A DNA stretch of 64,000 nt, taken from NCBI RefSeq assembly GCF_026745355.1, contig NC_079207.1, forward strand, positions 35,875,430 to 35,939,429, written 5' to 3'. Both the position numbers and the translations under genes were made by a program. Under the pieces are notes generated by a model. That model had not been told where the DNA came from. It saw nothing but the letters and a program-made list of their open reading frames with translations, and did not search any database. Shown piece after piece: positions 22,431 to 34,248 of this stretch (the stretch's first letter is position 1; every line of letters begins with the position of its first letter). This DNA is from Beta vulgaris subsp. vulgaris (Eukaryota; Streptophyta; Magnoliopsida; Caryophyllales; Amaranthaceae).

Positions 22431-25400
22431 ATCTAATGTGTTGGAACTGCAGGGATATGGACAACCCTTGGTGAGTTCGGAGGCTCTGAAAGTGGAGCTC
22501 ATTATATGCCCCTGATTTAGTTTTTGTCTCAGAAACTATGATCAGTAAAGCTGCTGCTGAGATGGTGAAGGATCATATTGGCTACTCTAATGCACTAGGA
22601 GTGGCTAGTACTGGTCGTTCTGGGGGTCTTTGTTTGTTTTGGTAAGAAGGTTGGGTACAGTTTGACCTTGTATCATTATCTAGTCACCACATTTGCGGGG
22701 ATGTTACCAAAGGAGGGATAACATGGCAATTCATTGGCATTTATGGGTGGGGAGATTTGAGTAACAAACATTGTACTTGGGAGTCACTGTCTTTGTGAAG
22801 AGGGTACAATTCCAGTTTTGTTAGGTGGTGATTTCAACGAGATTTTATCCTACGAAGAGAAGGAGGGGGTGTGGAGAGAGAGAGGAGAGAAATTGAAAAT
22901 TTTCGTGAAGCTTTGAGAGATATTGGGTATGTTGGACAATGGTGGACTTAGGAACGCGACAAATCGATTGAATCTAGGATAAGGGAACGGCTTGATAGGT
23001 CATTGCCTCGACGAGTTGGGCTCTTTTATTTTTGGATGCTTCAGTCGAGCACTTGCTTCACTACAACTCGGATCACTCACCGATCTTGATTAAACTTCAA
23101 TCTACTCTGAGCTCTTCCAGGCACCCCCAGAAATCTTTTAAGTTTGAAACTGCATGTCTTTTTGACGAGTCATGCGAGCAAGTTATCCGCGAAGCATGGA
23201 ATGATCAAGGTAATGATTCGATAATATACCAGCTGGATCATGTAGGGTACAAGCTGAAAGCTTGGAGCAAAAGGAACTTTGATAACTTGGGGAAGCAGAT
23301 TGAAGATGTGGAAAAACTCTTGAGGGTTGCGTAACAAAATGCAATATCAAGAGAAAGCTGTGAGGAGTGCGAGAAATACGAAGCTTTGCTCGATGACTTG
23401 AACCGCAAGCACGAGGCTTACTGGTATCTCCGGTCTAGAGTTCTGGAGGTTAAGGACGGAGATTGCAATAAAACCGCATCCATGGTCTTTATGATGAAAA
23501 TGGTGTTTGGCAGTCGGAGGACGACAAATCAGAGGAGTTGATCGAGCACTACTACAAGCAGCTTTTTTCTACGGCGAATCCACATTTATCTCACGTGGAT
23601 GAAGTTCTCTCTCATGTTGATCGATCCATCACTGCGGAATATAATGAAATCCTCCTCAAGCCTTACACAAAAGAAGAAATTCATGCTGCACTTCTTCAGA
23701 TGCATTCTTGTAAGGCCCCGGGCCAGATGGTATGCATGCTATCTTTTACCAGCGTTTTTGGCATATTGTTGGGAAGGATGTGACTAGCTTTATTAGTAAT
23801 ATTTTACATGGTAGATTGTCTCCTAACCATGTCAATAAGAATAATATAGCCTTAATTCCCAAAGTTAAAAATCCGACATCCATGACTGAGTTTAGACCTA
23901 TTAGTTTGTGTAATGGTTTGTACAAACTAGTTACTAAAACTCTAGTTATGCGTCTGAAAAATATTCTCCCCCATATTGTCACTGAAGATCAAAGTGCTTT
24001 TGTTCTGGGCCGTTTGATCACTGATAATGGTATTATTGCTCTTGAGTTGTTTCATACAATGAAGAAGAGAAGTAAGGGGAGAGGCATCGTGGCTCTAAAA
24101 CTTGATATGAATAAGGCCTATGACAGGGTTGAGTGGGGCTTTCTCAGAAAGCTTCTTTTGACGATGGGTTTTGATGGAGATGGGTGAACTTGGTGATGGA
24201 TTGTGTTTCTTCTGTTTCATACTCTTTTATTCTAAACGGAAGAGTATGTGGGGATGAGACTCCCAAGCGAGGGCTTCGACAAGGAGACCCTCTCTCTCCC
24301 TACCTGTTGATTTTAGTAGCTGATGCTTTCTCTCATATGCTTCAGAGAAAGGTTCACGAGAGGAAAATTCATGGAGCCAAGGCGAGTCGAAATGGCCCAG
24401 AAATATCCCACCTTCTTTTTGCATATGACAGTCTTCTCTTTGCGAGGGCTAATCAACAAGAATGCATGACAATCGTTGATATTCTCAACCAGTATGAAAA
24501 AGCATCCGGGGAGAAAATTAATTATGAAAAGTCGGAGGTGTCTTTCAGCAGTGGGATCAGTACTATACAACAACAAGAATTGATGGGTATTCTGAACATG
24601 CGACAAGTCGATAGACATGGCAAGTATTTGGGTCTCCCTACTATTGCGGGAAGATCAAAGAAAGTTATGTTTGAAGCTTTGATGAATAGAATCTGGAAGA
24701 AATTGCAGGGATGGAAAGAGAAACTTTTGTCACGAGCAGGGAAAAAAATATTTCTCAAATCTGTTGTACAAGCCATTCCAACTTATTTGATGGTATACAA
24801 GATTCCTAGTTCGATAATTGCAAGGATTAGTTCGGCGATGGCTCGTTTCTTTTGGGGGACAAACTGGACCGACTAGAAAAATTCATTGGAAGAATTGGGA
24901 TGATATGTGTACCCCAAAATTTCTAGGGGGGATGGGGTTCAAAGATTTGAGTGTTTTTAATGATGCACTACTTGGCAGACAGGCTTGGAGATTAGTTCAG
25001 CCTGCTACCTCTCTGATGGGGTGCGTAATGAAGGTCAAATATTATCCAAAAAAGTCGTTTCTTGAGGCTTCTTTGGGCTTCGCAGGGAGTTATTCTTGGA
25101 GAAGCATTTGGAGTGCGAAGGCATTGGTAAAAGACGAGTTCTGTGGAGAGTTGGAGATGGAAAATCAGTGAACATTTGGGACGACCCATGGGTAGTGGGG
25201 GAGGAGGGAAGATTTATCACTAGCCCGCAAGTTCATGAGGTTAGTAAAGTTAGTGAATTAATTGTTTTCCTTAGAATGGAATGGAATAATCATCTTATTT
25301 CACTTCATTTTAATGAGAGAGATCAACAACACATTCTTGCTATACCTTTAAGTGTGAGAGTTCCTCAAGATTCTCTTACTTGGGTGTATTCAAAATACGG

Positions 25401-26369
25401 GTTGTATTCCATAAAAACAACGTATATGCTAGGGAAGGGAGGGAATTTGGAGAACTTACATGCGGTATGGATGGATATTTGGAGTATGGATATTCCCCCA
25501 AAGGCTAAACATTTTCTATGGAGACTTTGCTCAAATACTCTACCTACACGATCCTTGCTCAAGTACCGGCACATGTTGGAAGATGATTTTTGTCCATGGT
25601 GTGCTACTGCTGAAGAAACGAGTGATCACGCACTTGTCCAATGTACTCGGGTTCAGGATTTATGGGTGAGTAGTGGCTGTAGCCATATGATTCAAAATAT
25701 GGGACTGAATTGGAGAGATATTATGTCGGGCTGGCGAGGCATGGAGGCTTTGAAGCGCCAAAGAGCTGCACTCTTGCTATGGATAGTGTGGACGGAACGC
25801 AATAACAAAGTGTTCGAAGGCCACACCACTCCTAATGATGTTCTCTTGGCTTGGTTGGAAAGAATGGTTGCTGAGCAGACTGTATACTCCCAGCAAGTGT
25901 ACAAAAGCTTAGTCCCGCGACTCGCTTATAGTGCTCACAAGTGGTTCCCTCCACCTTCGGGTGTTGTGGAAATCAACTCGGACGCATCACTGGCAGTTGA
26001 GGGGAGGGGTGGGTTGGCATGGGTGCAGTGGCAAGGAACGAACATGGTGAAGTTTTGTTTGCAGCGTCCCGAAGAATCCGAGCATGGTGGTCCCCCAAAA
26101 TTGCGGTATGTAAAGCTCTTCTCCTTGCAATTAAGTTGGCTAAGCGTTATGGCTATGAACACATTGTCCTAGAGTCAGATAGTCAAGTACTTGTTACTCG
26201 TCTTTCCAAAGCAGCTATTTTCTTGTCTAATTTTGATAGTATTTTAGAAGACGTTTTGTTTTTGAGTTCCAGTTTTAGTTTTGTAGTGTGGTCTCATGTT
26301 AAAAGGGGTGGAAATTATGTTGCCCACCACCTTGCTAAGTTAGTGCCTTTTGGTATGGAACAAGTATGA
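22426..26369 (+). pseudogene. LINE ORF2 (endonuclease, reverse transcriptase, zinc finger, RNase H), broken
   Basis: The order is apurinic-like endonuclease from about 22,426 (MNLMCWNCRDMDNPW, then ETMI and DFNE), reverse transcriptase about 23,640-24,880, zf-RVT finger about 25,390-25,640, and RNase H about 25,960-26,369. In the reverse transcriptase, RPISLCNGLYK, LDMNKAYDRVEW and GLRQGDPLSPYL are clear. The catalytic FADD box reads FAYD, which should abolish activity. The finger shows FCPWC..TSDHALVQC. The RNase H ends VKRGGNYVAHHLAK. Many stops and frame changes, densest in the endonuclease, make it a pseudogene. Confidence 0.85.
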
Positions 26370-26638
26370 GAGAATCATTGCCCAGGGGAATTTTACCCCT
26401 ATGTACTCTCGGACGCTTTGTCCATGAACTAATGCACTACTAAGCTTTTCCTCTAAAAAAAAAAGTATTACTATTATACTTATTTATCTCTTTTTCCACC
26501 CAAAAATACTACTTTTTCACCTTCTCCCGTTATTTTACATTAAACGGCTCAAAAAGTACCCTCTCAAAAGCTTGAAAGTGACATTGTCGTAATTGTTGTG
26601 CATTATCAAATGTAGCAAGTAAAAAAACGGAGGGAGTA

Positions 26639-27368
26639 GTTTTAAGTAAGACAATCTGACGTTAAGCTTCAATGTCAGACCACTAATTAAACGATGAAAT
26701 CTTGATAAATAAGGGTCTATATATTTGTTAACTTCTACAATCAATTAATCCAGTAAAAAATCAAACTATTAACCCCAAAATGATAATAATCAACGAGAAA
26801 AATATAAGTATGAACCAAAAACCATAATACTAACCAAAATATCATAACCAAGGTTGTCAAATTCACGATTCTATTTTAAATCGAAATGATCTATCAAAAT
26901 CAGATCGTAAAATCGAATCGTAAAATTATAAGATTATACGAATTTTGCGGCAATAAGATTCTATGATAAGATATGTAATATTATTTACCTATTTTTTCAA
27001 TGGACAGTACTAATATTTCAATTTTAGTTGTAATGATAATCATAAAAGATAAGATATGATGCGATCAAGGGAATAAAAGAGGTATAGAGAATACATATCT
27101 CTACAAGTCAAAAGCAAATGAAATGATTCAATAAACATATTGCACCAAGAAGAACCGAAAAAGATAGGGAAATTTGTGCTTGCGTGCGAGATATAATGGT
27201 GAAAATCTGGCAGCTAGGGTTTGAAACAAATGAGATCTTATGGGCCTGGTCCATTTATTTTAATATCCAGCAATAGACTTCAATAGAAGGGGTAAATGCA
27301 AAATCATTAAATTAGTAATTGTAGGTACATAGTCGTGTCTCCACATTTAAGGACCTGGTGACGGAACA
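26639..27368. other. Intergenic DNA with an unplaced dispersed repeat
   Basis: No gene found. The stretch 26,850-26,960, with AAATCGAAATGATC, AAAATCAGATCG and AAAATCGAATCG words, looks like part of a diverged dispersed repeat, but no ends are visible. Confidence 0.45.
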
Positions 27369-28688
27369 TGTTATTTCACTAGGAACACTACAAGAGGGGG
27401 GTGAATTTTATGTATAGAAATAAACATATTATTTGCGGAATTATAAAATTTAAACAAAGAAACAAGCTAAAGGAACATAAATAAATTATGAGGAAAAACT
27501 TCTTAGGCCAAACAAGAAGAAACAACCTCGACCACTAAGGATTTTAAACTCAACAATTTCATTAATTAAGCCAATTACAACTCTGTTCTACTCATGGACC
27601 ACACCTTAAATTCTTAAACTTAAGTTCCTAAATAAATGTTCCCTTAATAATTTTTCCTCTCAACTTCACTTGAAGTTTTCTCACTTTAACTCGCTTCACT
27701 CAAAGCTTCTCTCTTACATATTTTCACTCAAAATCCCCTTATCCCAAAACCAAAAATACAATAATCAATAAACTTTGTGGAATAGAGTAAGAAGGCAAAG
27801 AACAAATAGATTTATGAGAGAATAAAGACATTGACACTTTAATTAGTCGAACTCACTAAATTTCTTGGTCAGACACAAATTGGAGCTTACTTAGACACAA
27901 TTATTTGTAGCAGTGATTAACTAGAACGTGGGATTGAAACATGTGTTAATGGTAAAAACATGTATTTGTAGCAGTTGAGGAACACGTTCCTTTTGTTACC
28001 CATGAACTTCACGATCTTATGAACGTGTGTAAACAAAATTACTACTGCTTCCTAAATTTTTGCATTCACTTGTTCAACAATCCTAAATCTTTAACTAAAA
28101 AGTATTTTAATTAATAAAACCAAAATTAAGTCCTTTTATATTATCATTAAAATATTTTCCTCTAAAATGAAGAAGGATTTTTATTTCCAAATAAAAATAA
28201 AATTTTTTCCTTAAAAAAGATTTTCCTTAAAATTATATTTTTAATAATTATAAAAACGATTTCCTATTTTATAGGCATTAATAGTTCAACCGACACAATA
28301 TAATCGTTGCTCTAAGTATAGTTCCTTTAAACTCGTTAATTCCTTTAACTTATTATAATAGTGTTGGTTCTTCTGTTCCTTTCAAAGGAGCATACCCTCG
28401 TTCTCTTTCTATGTTGCCATCGTTCCTAACTGTTACTTACATATGAACTAAAATAAAAGCCTCGCTTAGATTCTCTTGTTCCAATGCTTCTCGAGTATCA
28501 GTTCTTTGAGCATGTTCACTTAGTCTTCAAAATCCAAATTTGATTTCTCCCTTAGACTTAATATTCTCTTTTCTCAACGCAATGATACCTTTGCAAATCT
28601 ATTCACTTAACAACTTCTTAGTTCATTACTTAGTTTGTATCTTTGTTCCTTTGTCATCATCAAAACTAGGGTTCAATATTATTCAACA
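27369..28688 (-). repeat. 3' LTR of the minus-strand Sirevirus-like copia element
   Basis: On the minus strand the LTR starts TGTTGAATAATATTG (28,688) and ends GTGAAATAACA (27,369). Just inside the left end is CACCCCCCTCTTGTAGTG, which matches CACCCCCCCTCTTATAGTG at the end of the plus-strand element's LTR (about 50,688-50,706). A TATA-like CCTATAAAATAGG on the minus strand lies at about 28,263-28,275. The purine-rich stretch next to 28,705 fits a polypurine tract. The 5' LTR partner is not present, because the element is truncated near 35,650. Confidence 0.7.
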
Positions 28689-29105
28689 TAGTTTGTTCTT
28701 TGTATCTTTTCCCGTTTTATCATCCTGAAAAATATCTCACTCTTGGTGATTTTGGGACGACTGATATTTGCAAGACCTTGAGACCATTAACAAGCACAAA
28801 AGATGGTTAAGTTAGTAATTCAAAAGGTAGACTTGGTCAAACGTCAATCACATAATACTAGTCATTTTAAGTAAGAAATTATATAATCAAATAAAAAACA
28901 AAGACAATGTAGCAAAAGTCATTATATTTACATCACTTGTTTCAAAAGATTACAAAACAAAAAGGAAGAAAAGGAAAGAGAAGGAAACAAAATCTAGAAG
29001 TTTCTGTTCCTTTTAGAGAAACAGGAACCTAGACATTAGGAATGGAGGGGAGTTGTGTTCCTCTACTACTTCTTCTGCCACCACTTCTTCCAACTTCTTC
29101 ATCAC
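28689..29105 (-). other. 3' untranslated part of the copia element, up to its LTR
   Basis: No open frame of note. It joins the extra ORF (ending 29,106) to the LTR. On the minus strand a purine-rich ACGGGAAAAGA (about 28,705-28,716) close to the LTR start may be a degenerate polypurine tract. Confidence 0.45.
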
Positions 29106-29700
29106 CTACTCGTGATGACCATCCACTTGCTTATTCACTGAATTCATTGTTTGAACCATCATCTCCATATTCTTTTGTTGTTTGATCACCGTATCACTAA
29201 GAGCCTTAATTAATCCCGTCATTTTATCAGTTTTATCATCTAAATTTGCATAAAATTCATCCACGGCTAAAGGAACTAAAGCGTTGTTAAACATTGTTTC
29301 AAATAGGTATTCCATACCATGTTCCTTTAAGAATTCTAAGAGTTCATCAAAATTGACACTCTTAGCCCACTCTAGATCAATACAGAAACCAAGAACATAC
29401 CTAGATTCACTTCTTTCAACTCGTTTCTTTGAGGAAGTAGAAGCAGTTCCTTTGGGAGGAACATGTGTTGCTTCTTCTTGCCCCTCAACTATTTCGGGTG
29501 CTTCTTCCTCTTCATCATCTTCTCCAATCAATCTCTTTCTCCTATTACCTCTCCTAGGTTCTCATATTTTTGCTCTTCTGCCTTCAAAAGTGTTTCTTGA
29601 GGTTTTTCGATTTCTAGGGTTTTGGATGGAGAAGGGGGGAGGTTTCGTTTAAGAGGTTTTGTTACATTTTTCTTTAGAAAAATGTGAATTGAGAGAGGTT
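29106..29700 (-). pseudogene. Extra ORF downstream of pol in the minus copia element, internally deleted
   Basis: The minus-strand frame 29,531-29,106, with an N-terminal part in another frame from about 29,700, has an acidic/Ser-rich start (GEDDEEEEAPE). Next comes a block beginning GFCIDLEWAKSVNFDELLEF and ending PLAVDEFYANL, then directly a helical C-terminus (LIKALSDTVIKQQKNMEMM). The middle block aligns by eye with the 'putative plant transposon protein' type domain in the larger ORF at 57,437-58,486. The C-terminal helix corresponds to the end of that ORF (about 58,870-59,040). The roughly 350 residues between are missing here, so it looks like an internal deletion derivative. A frame change near 29,530 further breaks it. 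Function unknown. Confidence 0.65.
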
Positions 29701-30279
29701 CTTTCCATTTGGTGATGAAAGATTGAGGTTTTATGTGGTGTGAAGAGGTGGGATGAAGATTAACAGTGGTGAAGATGAAACGATTAAAGGAACACAATTT
29801 CGGAAGAGAAGAAGGAAAATAAGGAATATACATGTAATAGTATCTGAAGGGTCACATGTGGAGAATTAAAAAGATAAATAAAATGAAAGAAAATAAAAGA
29901 TAAAAATTGAATCAAGACTTGATAAATCTGATTCCAATATTTTTGGGATTTTCTAATTTTTCGATTTTCATGGAATTTTAATTTATGAGAAGAAAAAGAA
30001 AATTAAGGAATGTGGGCTATAGGAACAACTTATACTAATTATCAACAATTCATCAAATCATGCATGTTTCCATCACTTAGGAACAATAAGGGGACTATCA
30101 TGTGGAATTTGTGAGTGGCTTTCTTCCTTTGAATCCAAGTTTATGTTTTGAACATTTTAATTTGCAATGGTCTTAGACAATTATTCACTGTCACTCAATA
30201 TCATATAGAGTAAGTCAAATCAATTTAGACACGGGGGATTGGAACGAGAACAATTACTCAAGTTTTATCAAACCTAAAT
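29701..30279 (-). other. Spacer between pol and the extra ORF of the copia element
   Basis: AT-rich, no long frame. It corresponds in position to 55,783-56,305 of the plus-strand copia element. Confidence 0.5.
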
Positions 30280-32592
30280 CAAGCCTTAATTTTTCATATC
30301 TACCTCTTTGTAGAGGCTTAGTTAGTATATCAGCAATCTAATTTTCAGATTGACAAAAGTCAAGTTTAGTCAAACATTTTCTCACATTTTTTTAAGAAAG
30401 TGATGTCTGATATGTATATGTTTAACTCTTGACTGGTGCACTTGATCTTTAGAAATACTAATGGCACTAGTATTATCACAATACATAGGAACAAAATTAA
30501 AATTTATTCCATAGTCACGAAGTTGTTGTTTTATTCAAAGCATGTGAGAACAACATGCAACAACAACTATATATTATGCTTCAATAGTGGATAAGCAACT
30601 GAGTTTTGTTTCTTGGTGCTCCAAGAACGAAACTGAACTATGACTAAGAAATTAAACCCTACCTGAGGTGCTTTCCTTATTTTCAAGATCTCCAACATAG
30701 TCAGTACCAACATAATCATTTGTTCCTTTGAAATATCTAAGAATTCTCTTCACAACAGTTAAGTGAGACTCCTTAGGATTTGCTTGAAATCTAGCATACC
30801 AACCAACACAGAAAGCTATGTCTAGACAACTAGCAGTTGGATACAAAAGGGAACCAATCATGCCTCTATGTTATGTTTGATCAACACTTGTTCTTATGGA
30901 ATCTTCATCTAATCTAGTTGAAGTTCCTATAGGATTGTGATTGATATTTGTTTCGAGCCCATATTTTTTAGTAGTTCCTTTATGTATTTTTGTTGGTGAA
31001 TAATTATTCCTTTTTTCAGTTTGTTTTATTTGCAACATAAGAGAGAAATTTAACTCACTCGTCAAACTCATTTCAAATTCATTACGTATGAGTTTTGAGA
31101 ATTTTTTGCATAATGACTCATTAGTTGCTCCAAAGATAATGTCATCAATATATATTTGAATAAGAAGTATATAAGTTCCTTTCGATTTTAGAAATAAAGT
31201 TTTATCAAATTTTCGTCTTTTGAAATTGTTGTTTTCTAAAAGGAATGTAAATAATCTTTCATACCGTGACCTAGGTGCTTGCTTTAACCCATAAAGAGCC
31301 TTGTCAAGCTTGTAGATATGGTTTGGGAAATCACTATTTTCAAATCCAAGGGGGTTGTTCAACATTTATATCTTCATTCAAATAATCATTAAGAAACACA
31401 CATTTGACATCCATTTGATACAATTTGAATCCTATTTATATGCAGCAAATGCAATTAATATTCTAACGGCTTCAAGTTTAGCAACAGGAGCAAAGGTTTT
31501 TTCGTAGTCAATTCCTTCTTGTTGATTATAATTTTTTACTACAAGTCTAGCTTTGTTCCTTACAATTGTTTCATACTCATCTAGTTTGTTTCTAAATACC
31601 CATATTAATCCAATCACTTTTGGATGTCATACCTTGTTTCTTTGAAACTCATTTAACGCATCTTACATAGTAGTATTCCAATAAGAATCAGTTAATGATT
31701 CTTCATGATTTCTTGGTTCCATCATTAATAGGAATGCATGAAATGCACAAAAATTCCTTAATTGAGATCTAGTTTGCATACCTTTGGATATGTCACTTAT
31801 TGTGAAGTCCACTGGACTGATTTTTTGTTGTCTGCAAGGTGTTGGTTGAAATTCTCTTATAGGAACAGGTTGTTCCTCTTGTATTTCTTGAGAGGATGAG
31901 GGGCTTTGTTCGTTTGTTCCTCTTTCAACCATTGTTGAATATGTTCCATCAACAATTTCGCTCTTAGTAAGAACAAGAACAACTCCTTCTTATGAGGGTT
32001 TTCATCTTATTCGTTCCTTCCCTCTTTTATTCCTTTTTCATCCTCAATTGAATATGCATTTTTTTCATTTGGTCGAGCTACGCCTATTTCAAAATCATCA
32101 ACCTACTTTCTTGGAAATTGTCAGATTTATCAAAGATAATATGTACACTTTTTTTTAGCATAAATAGTTCTTTTATTGTATTCTATAAGCCTTACTATGT
32201 GAAGAATATTCTAGAAATATTATTTTATCACTCCTCGCATAAATTGTTCCAAGATTATCTTTTTCATTATTATGAACAAAACATTAACAACCAAATCTTC
32301 TAAAATGTGTAATATTGGGTTTCTTACCAAAATAAAGCACATAAAAAGTCTTGTTAATGATGGGTCTCATCATGACACGATTTGTTATGTTAACAGGCTC
32401 AGCCCAAAAGTTCATTGGTAGTTCACTAAGTAATGACATAGTCATAGTCATTTCCTCTAGAGTTCTATTTTTCCTCTCTACAACACCATTTTGTAATGTT
32501 GTCCTAGGAGCAGAAAAATTACGATCGAAGCCATGATCTCTGTTTGGACCATTAAATTTGTAACTTTCAAATTCTTTACCATGATCTGATCT
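30280..32592 (-). pseudogene. copia pol: C-terminal integrase, reverse transcriptase, RNase H (broken)
   Basis: Read on the minus strand from 32,592 to 30,280. First comes the end of integrase with RSDHGKEFES and NGVVERKNRTLEE, which holds the last acidic catalytic residue. Then comes reverse transcriptase in pieces (31,932-31,663; 31,617-31,432; 31,365-30,871), including [16 protein letters not shown] with its catalytic Asp pair. RNase H follows at 30,861-30,280 (SLLYPTASCLDIAF and a tail ADILTKPLQRG). Numerous stops and frameshifts separate the pieces. The integrase frame is cut at 32,592 by a solo LTR and resumes at 34,249. Clearly a dead copia pol of the same lineage as the plus-strand element at 49-61 kb. 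Confidence 0.85.
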
Positions 32593-32597
32593 AATAT

Positions 32598-34243
32598 TGT
32601 AACCCCCCAAATTACTCACTTTAATAAAAATAAACAATTTAGTAGTATTACCACTTGACTAACACGCTCTCGGCAACCAACTACTAACTAACCAAATAAC
32701 TTGCAACGGAAGACTTTAACCAGAATAATAACAACTCTTTATTATTAAAACTAAATATTTTCTCAAACTTAAACTAAATAAAACACCCTAATCTTGGTGA
32801 AGATGCCCTTCCTAATATGACCCCATGCACATCTAAAATTCACCTACAAAACTGCTTATCAAAATCTAATCAGGACAAACCCAAATAGGAAAAAGGAAAA
32901 TACGCGTCAGCCTAAAACTGAGTACGAAATGTACTAGATAAGTAACACATATGCTAGTTCGTACCAATTTACATTTCGAAAACTCCATCACTAATAATTC
33001 AATAATAAATTTTTAAGAACAGACTCTTTCCAAATAACTTGGATTAACAATAATCTTGAAAACAATTCCTCTTCTTATCTCCCATTCCTTTTCCTAAGTG
33101 TACACCCCCAAGCTAGTCATCCCATCACGGAACTATATCAAGGGGTAACAATCATTGCCAACAAGTGGATTTTGATTATAAACCCTTCTTGATATTAATC
33201 AAGCGGTAATAATAATAATATGACTTGTAAGTAATGAATAAATCTCCTTTTCTCATGAACAACTTTTTGAATATTCAAAGTTCATAAAAATCAATCAAAC
33301 CTATTCCTTGTAAAAATAATCAAAATTTTCAAAAAGGATAACAAAAATTTAATAAAAAAATAATTGATAAAATCATTCCTTTTTTACACTTACAAGAGTG
33401 AATGATAATATATTGTAACTATTTTAAACCAAATTTCCAAATCTATTCAACCATTAAATCAATAGAAAACCTTATCACATAAAACCACATTTCAATATAT
33501 CTAGCTACATAACGTACCTTAATCTTGTACAAAGAGTATACTAGTATCTCCAATCAGTCTTAATCTTGAACGATCTCCTAACCAACCAATAATATAAAAT
33601 ATCTAATAAGTAACTTATCACATGAACTTAATCATAAATTTAAACATGAATAACCTATCATGAGCATAATATTTTTTAGTAAGAAATATGAAAATCTTTT
33701 CTTAACCCAAAGAAAATTAAAACTTGAATAAAAAACATAAAACTAGAATAGATAAGAAGAGAAGGAAAAACCTTGAAGTAAGAGAGTATGAATTATTCAA
33801 AGTTGTTGTGTGCAAAGATAACTTAAAGTGTGGGGTATTTATAGGAGTAGAATAGGAACAACTTAATATTTCAAATTAAATAGTTCTTAATCTTCACCAT
33901 AAATTAGGAGATTATACCAAGATTTGTAACCTCTATCATAAATTTTGAAGTTTTAGGAAAACAAAACCCCCCCCATTTACTATAGGTGGTCGTCGAAAAA
34001 ATGGCTCAAAAAAAAAATTTCTCCAAAATTCATTTTCAATTTTTTTTTTAAAAAACTTATTTTAAATTTTTTTGACTAGGTTTTAAAACCAAAAGCTTAA
34101 CAAATTCAATTTTGGCGCCATCTCCCGCCAAAATAATTTTAAAGTAAGTGAAATTAGTAAAATACCCTTTGTATAATATATTTATTTTAGAAAATAAATA
34201 TTTTAATTACTTGCGTAAATACTCACAAATATGCGGTATTACA
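32598..34243 (-). mobile_element. Solo LTR of a Ty3/gypsy-type element with 5-bp target duplication
   Basis: The unit begins TGTAACCCCCCAAATTAC and ends GCGGTATTACA. It is flanked by AATAT at 32,593-32,597 and 34,244-34,248. On the minus strand it therefore reads TGTAATACCGC...GGGGGGTTACA, the style of chromovirus (Tekay-like) LTRs. A minus-strand TATA box CCTATAAATACC is at 33,836-33,845. No internal coding region, primer site or second LTR is present, so it is a solo LTR left by LTR-LTR recombination. It splits the integrase core of the copia element. Confidence 0.85.
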
Positions 34244-34248
34244 AATAT

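Larger units (their letters stand above)
20951..26463 (+). mobile_element. L1-type LINE with exact target duplication and poly-A tail
   Basis: A 15-bp direct repeat AGTATTACTATTATA occurs at 20,936-20,950 and 26,464-26,478 and brackets a 5.5 kb unit. The unit ends in a short poly-A run after CTTTTCCTCT. It contains ORF1 and ORF2 in the plant L1 order and lies inside the MITE at 20,838-26,636. Both frames are broken, so it is a dead copy, but no large internal deletion is seen. The insert begins two bases before the ORF1 ATG, so it has essentially no 5' leader. Confidence 0.9.
20838..26636. mobile_element. Stowaway-type MITE split by an L1 LINE
   Basis: The left end CTCCATTCGTTTCTTTTTTA and the right end, read inward, CTCCCTCCGTTTTTTTACTT are inverted copies that continue into ACTTG(T/C)TACATTT. 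TA flanks both ends (20,836-20,837 and 26,637-26,638). Without the LINE the MITE is about 270 bp. It is the nearest transposon upstream of the PB1-domain gene. Confidence 0.85.
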
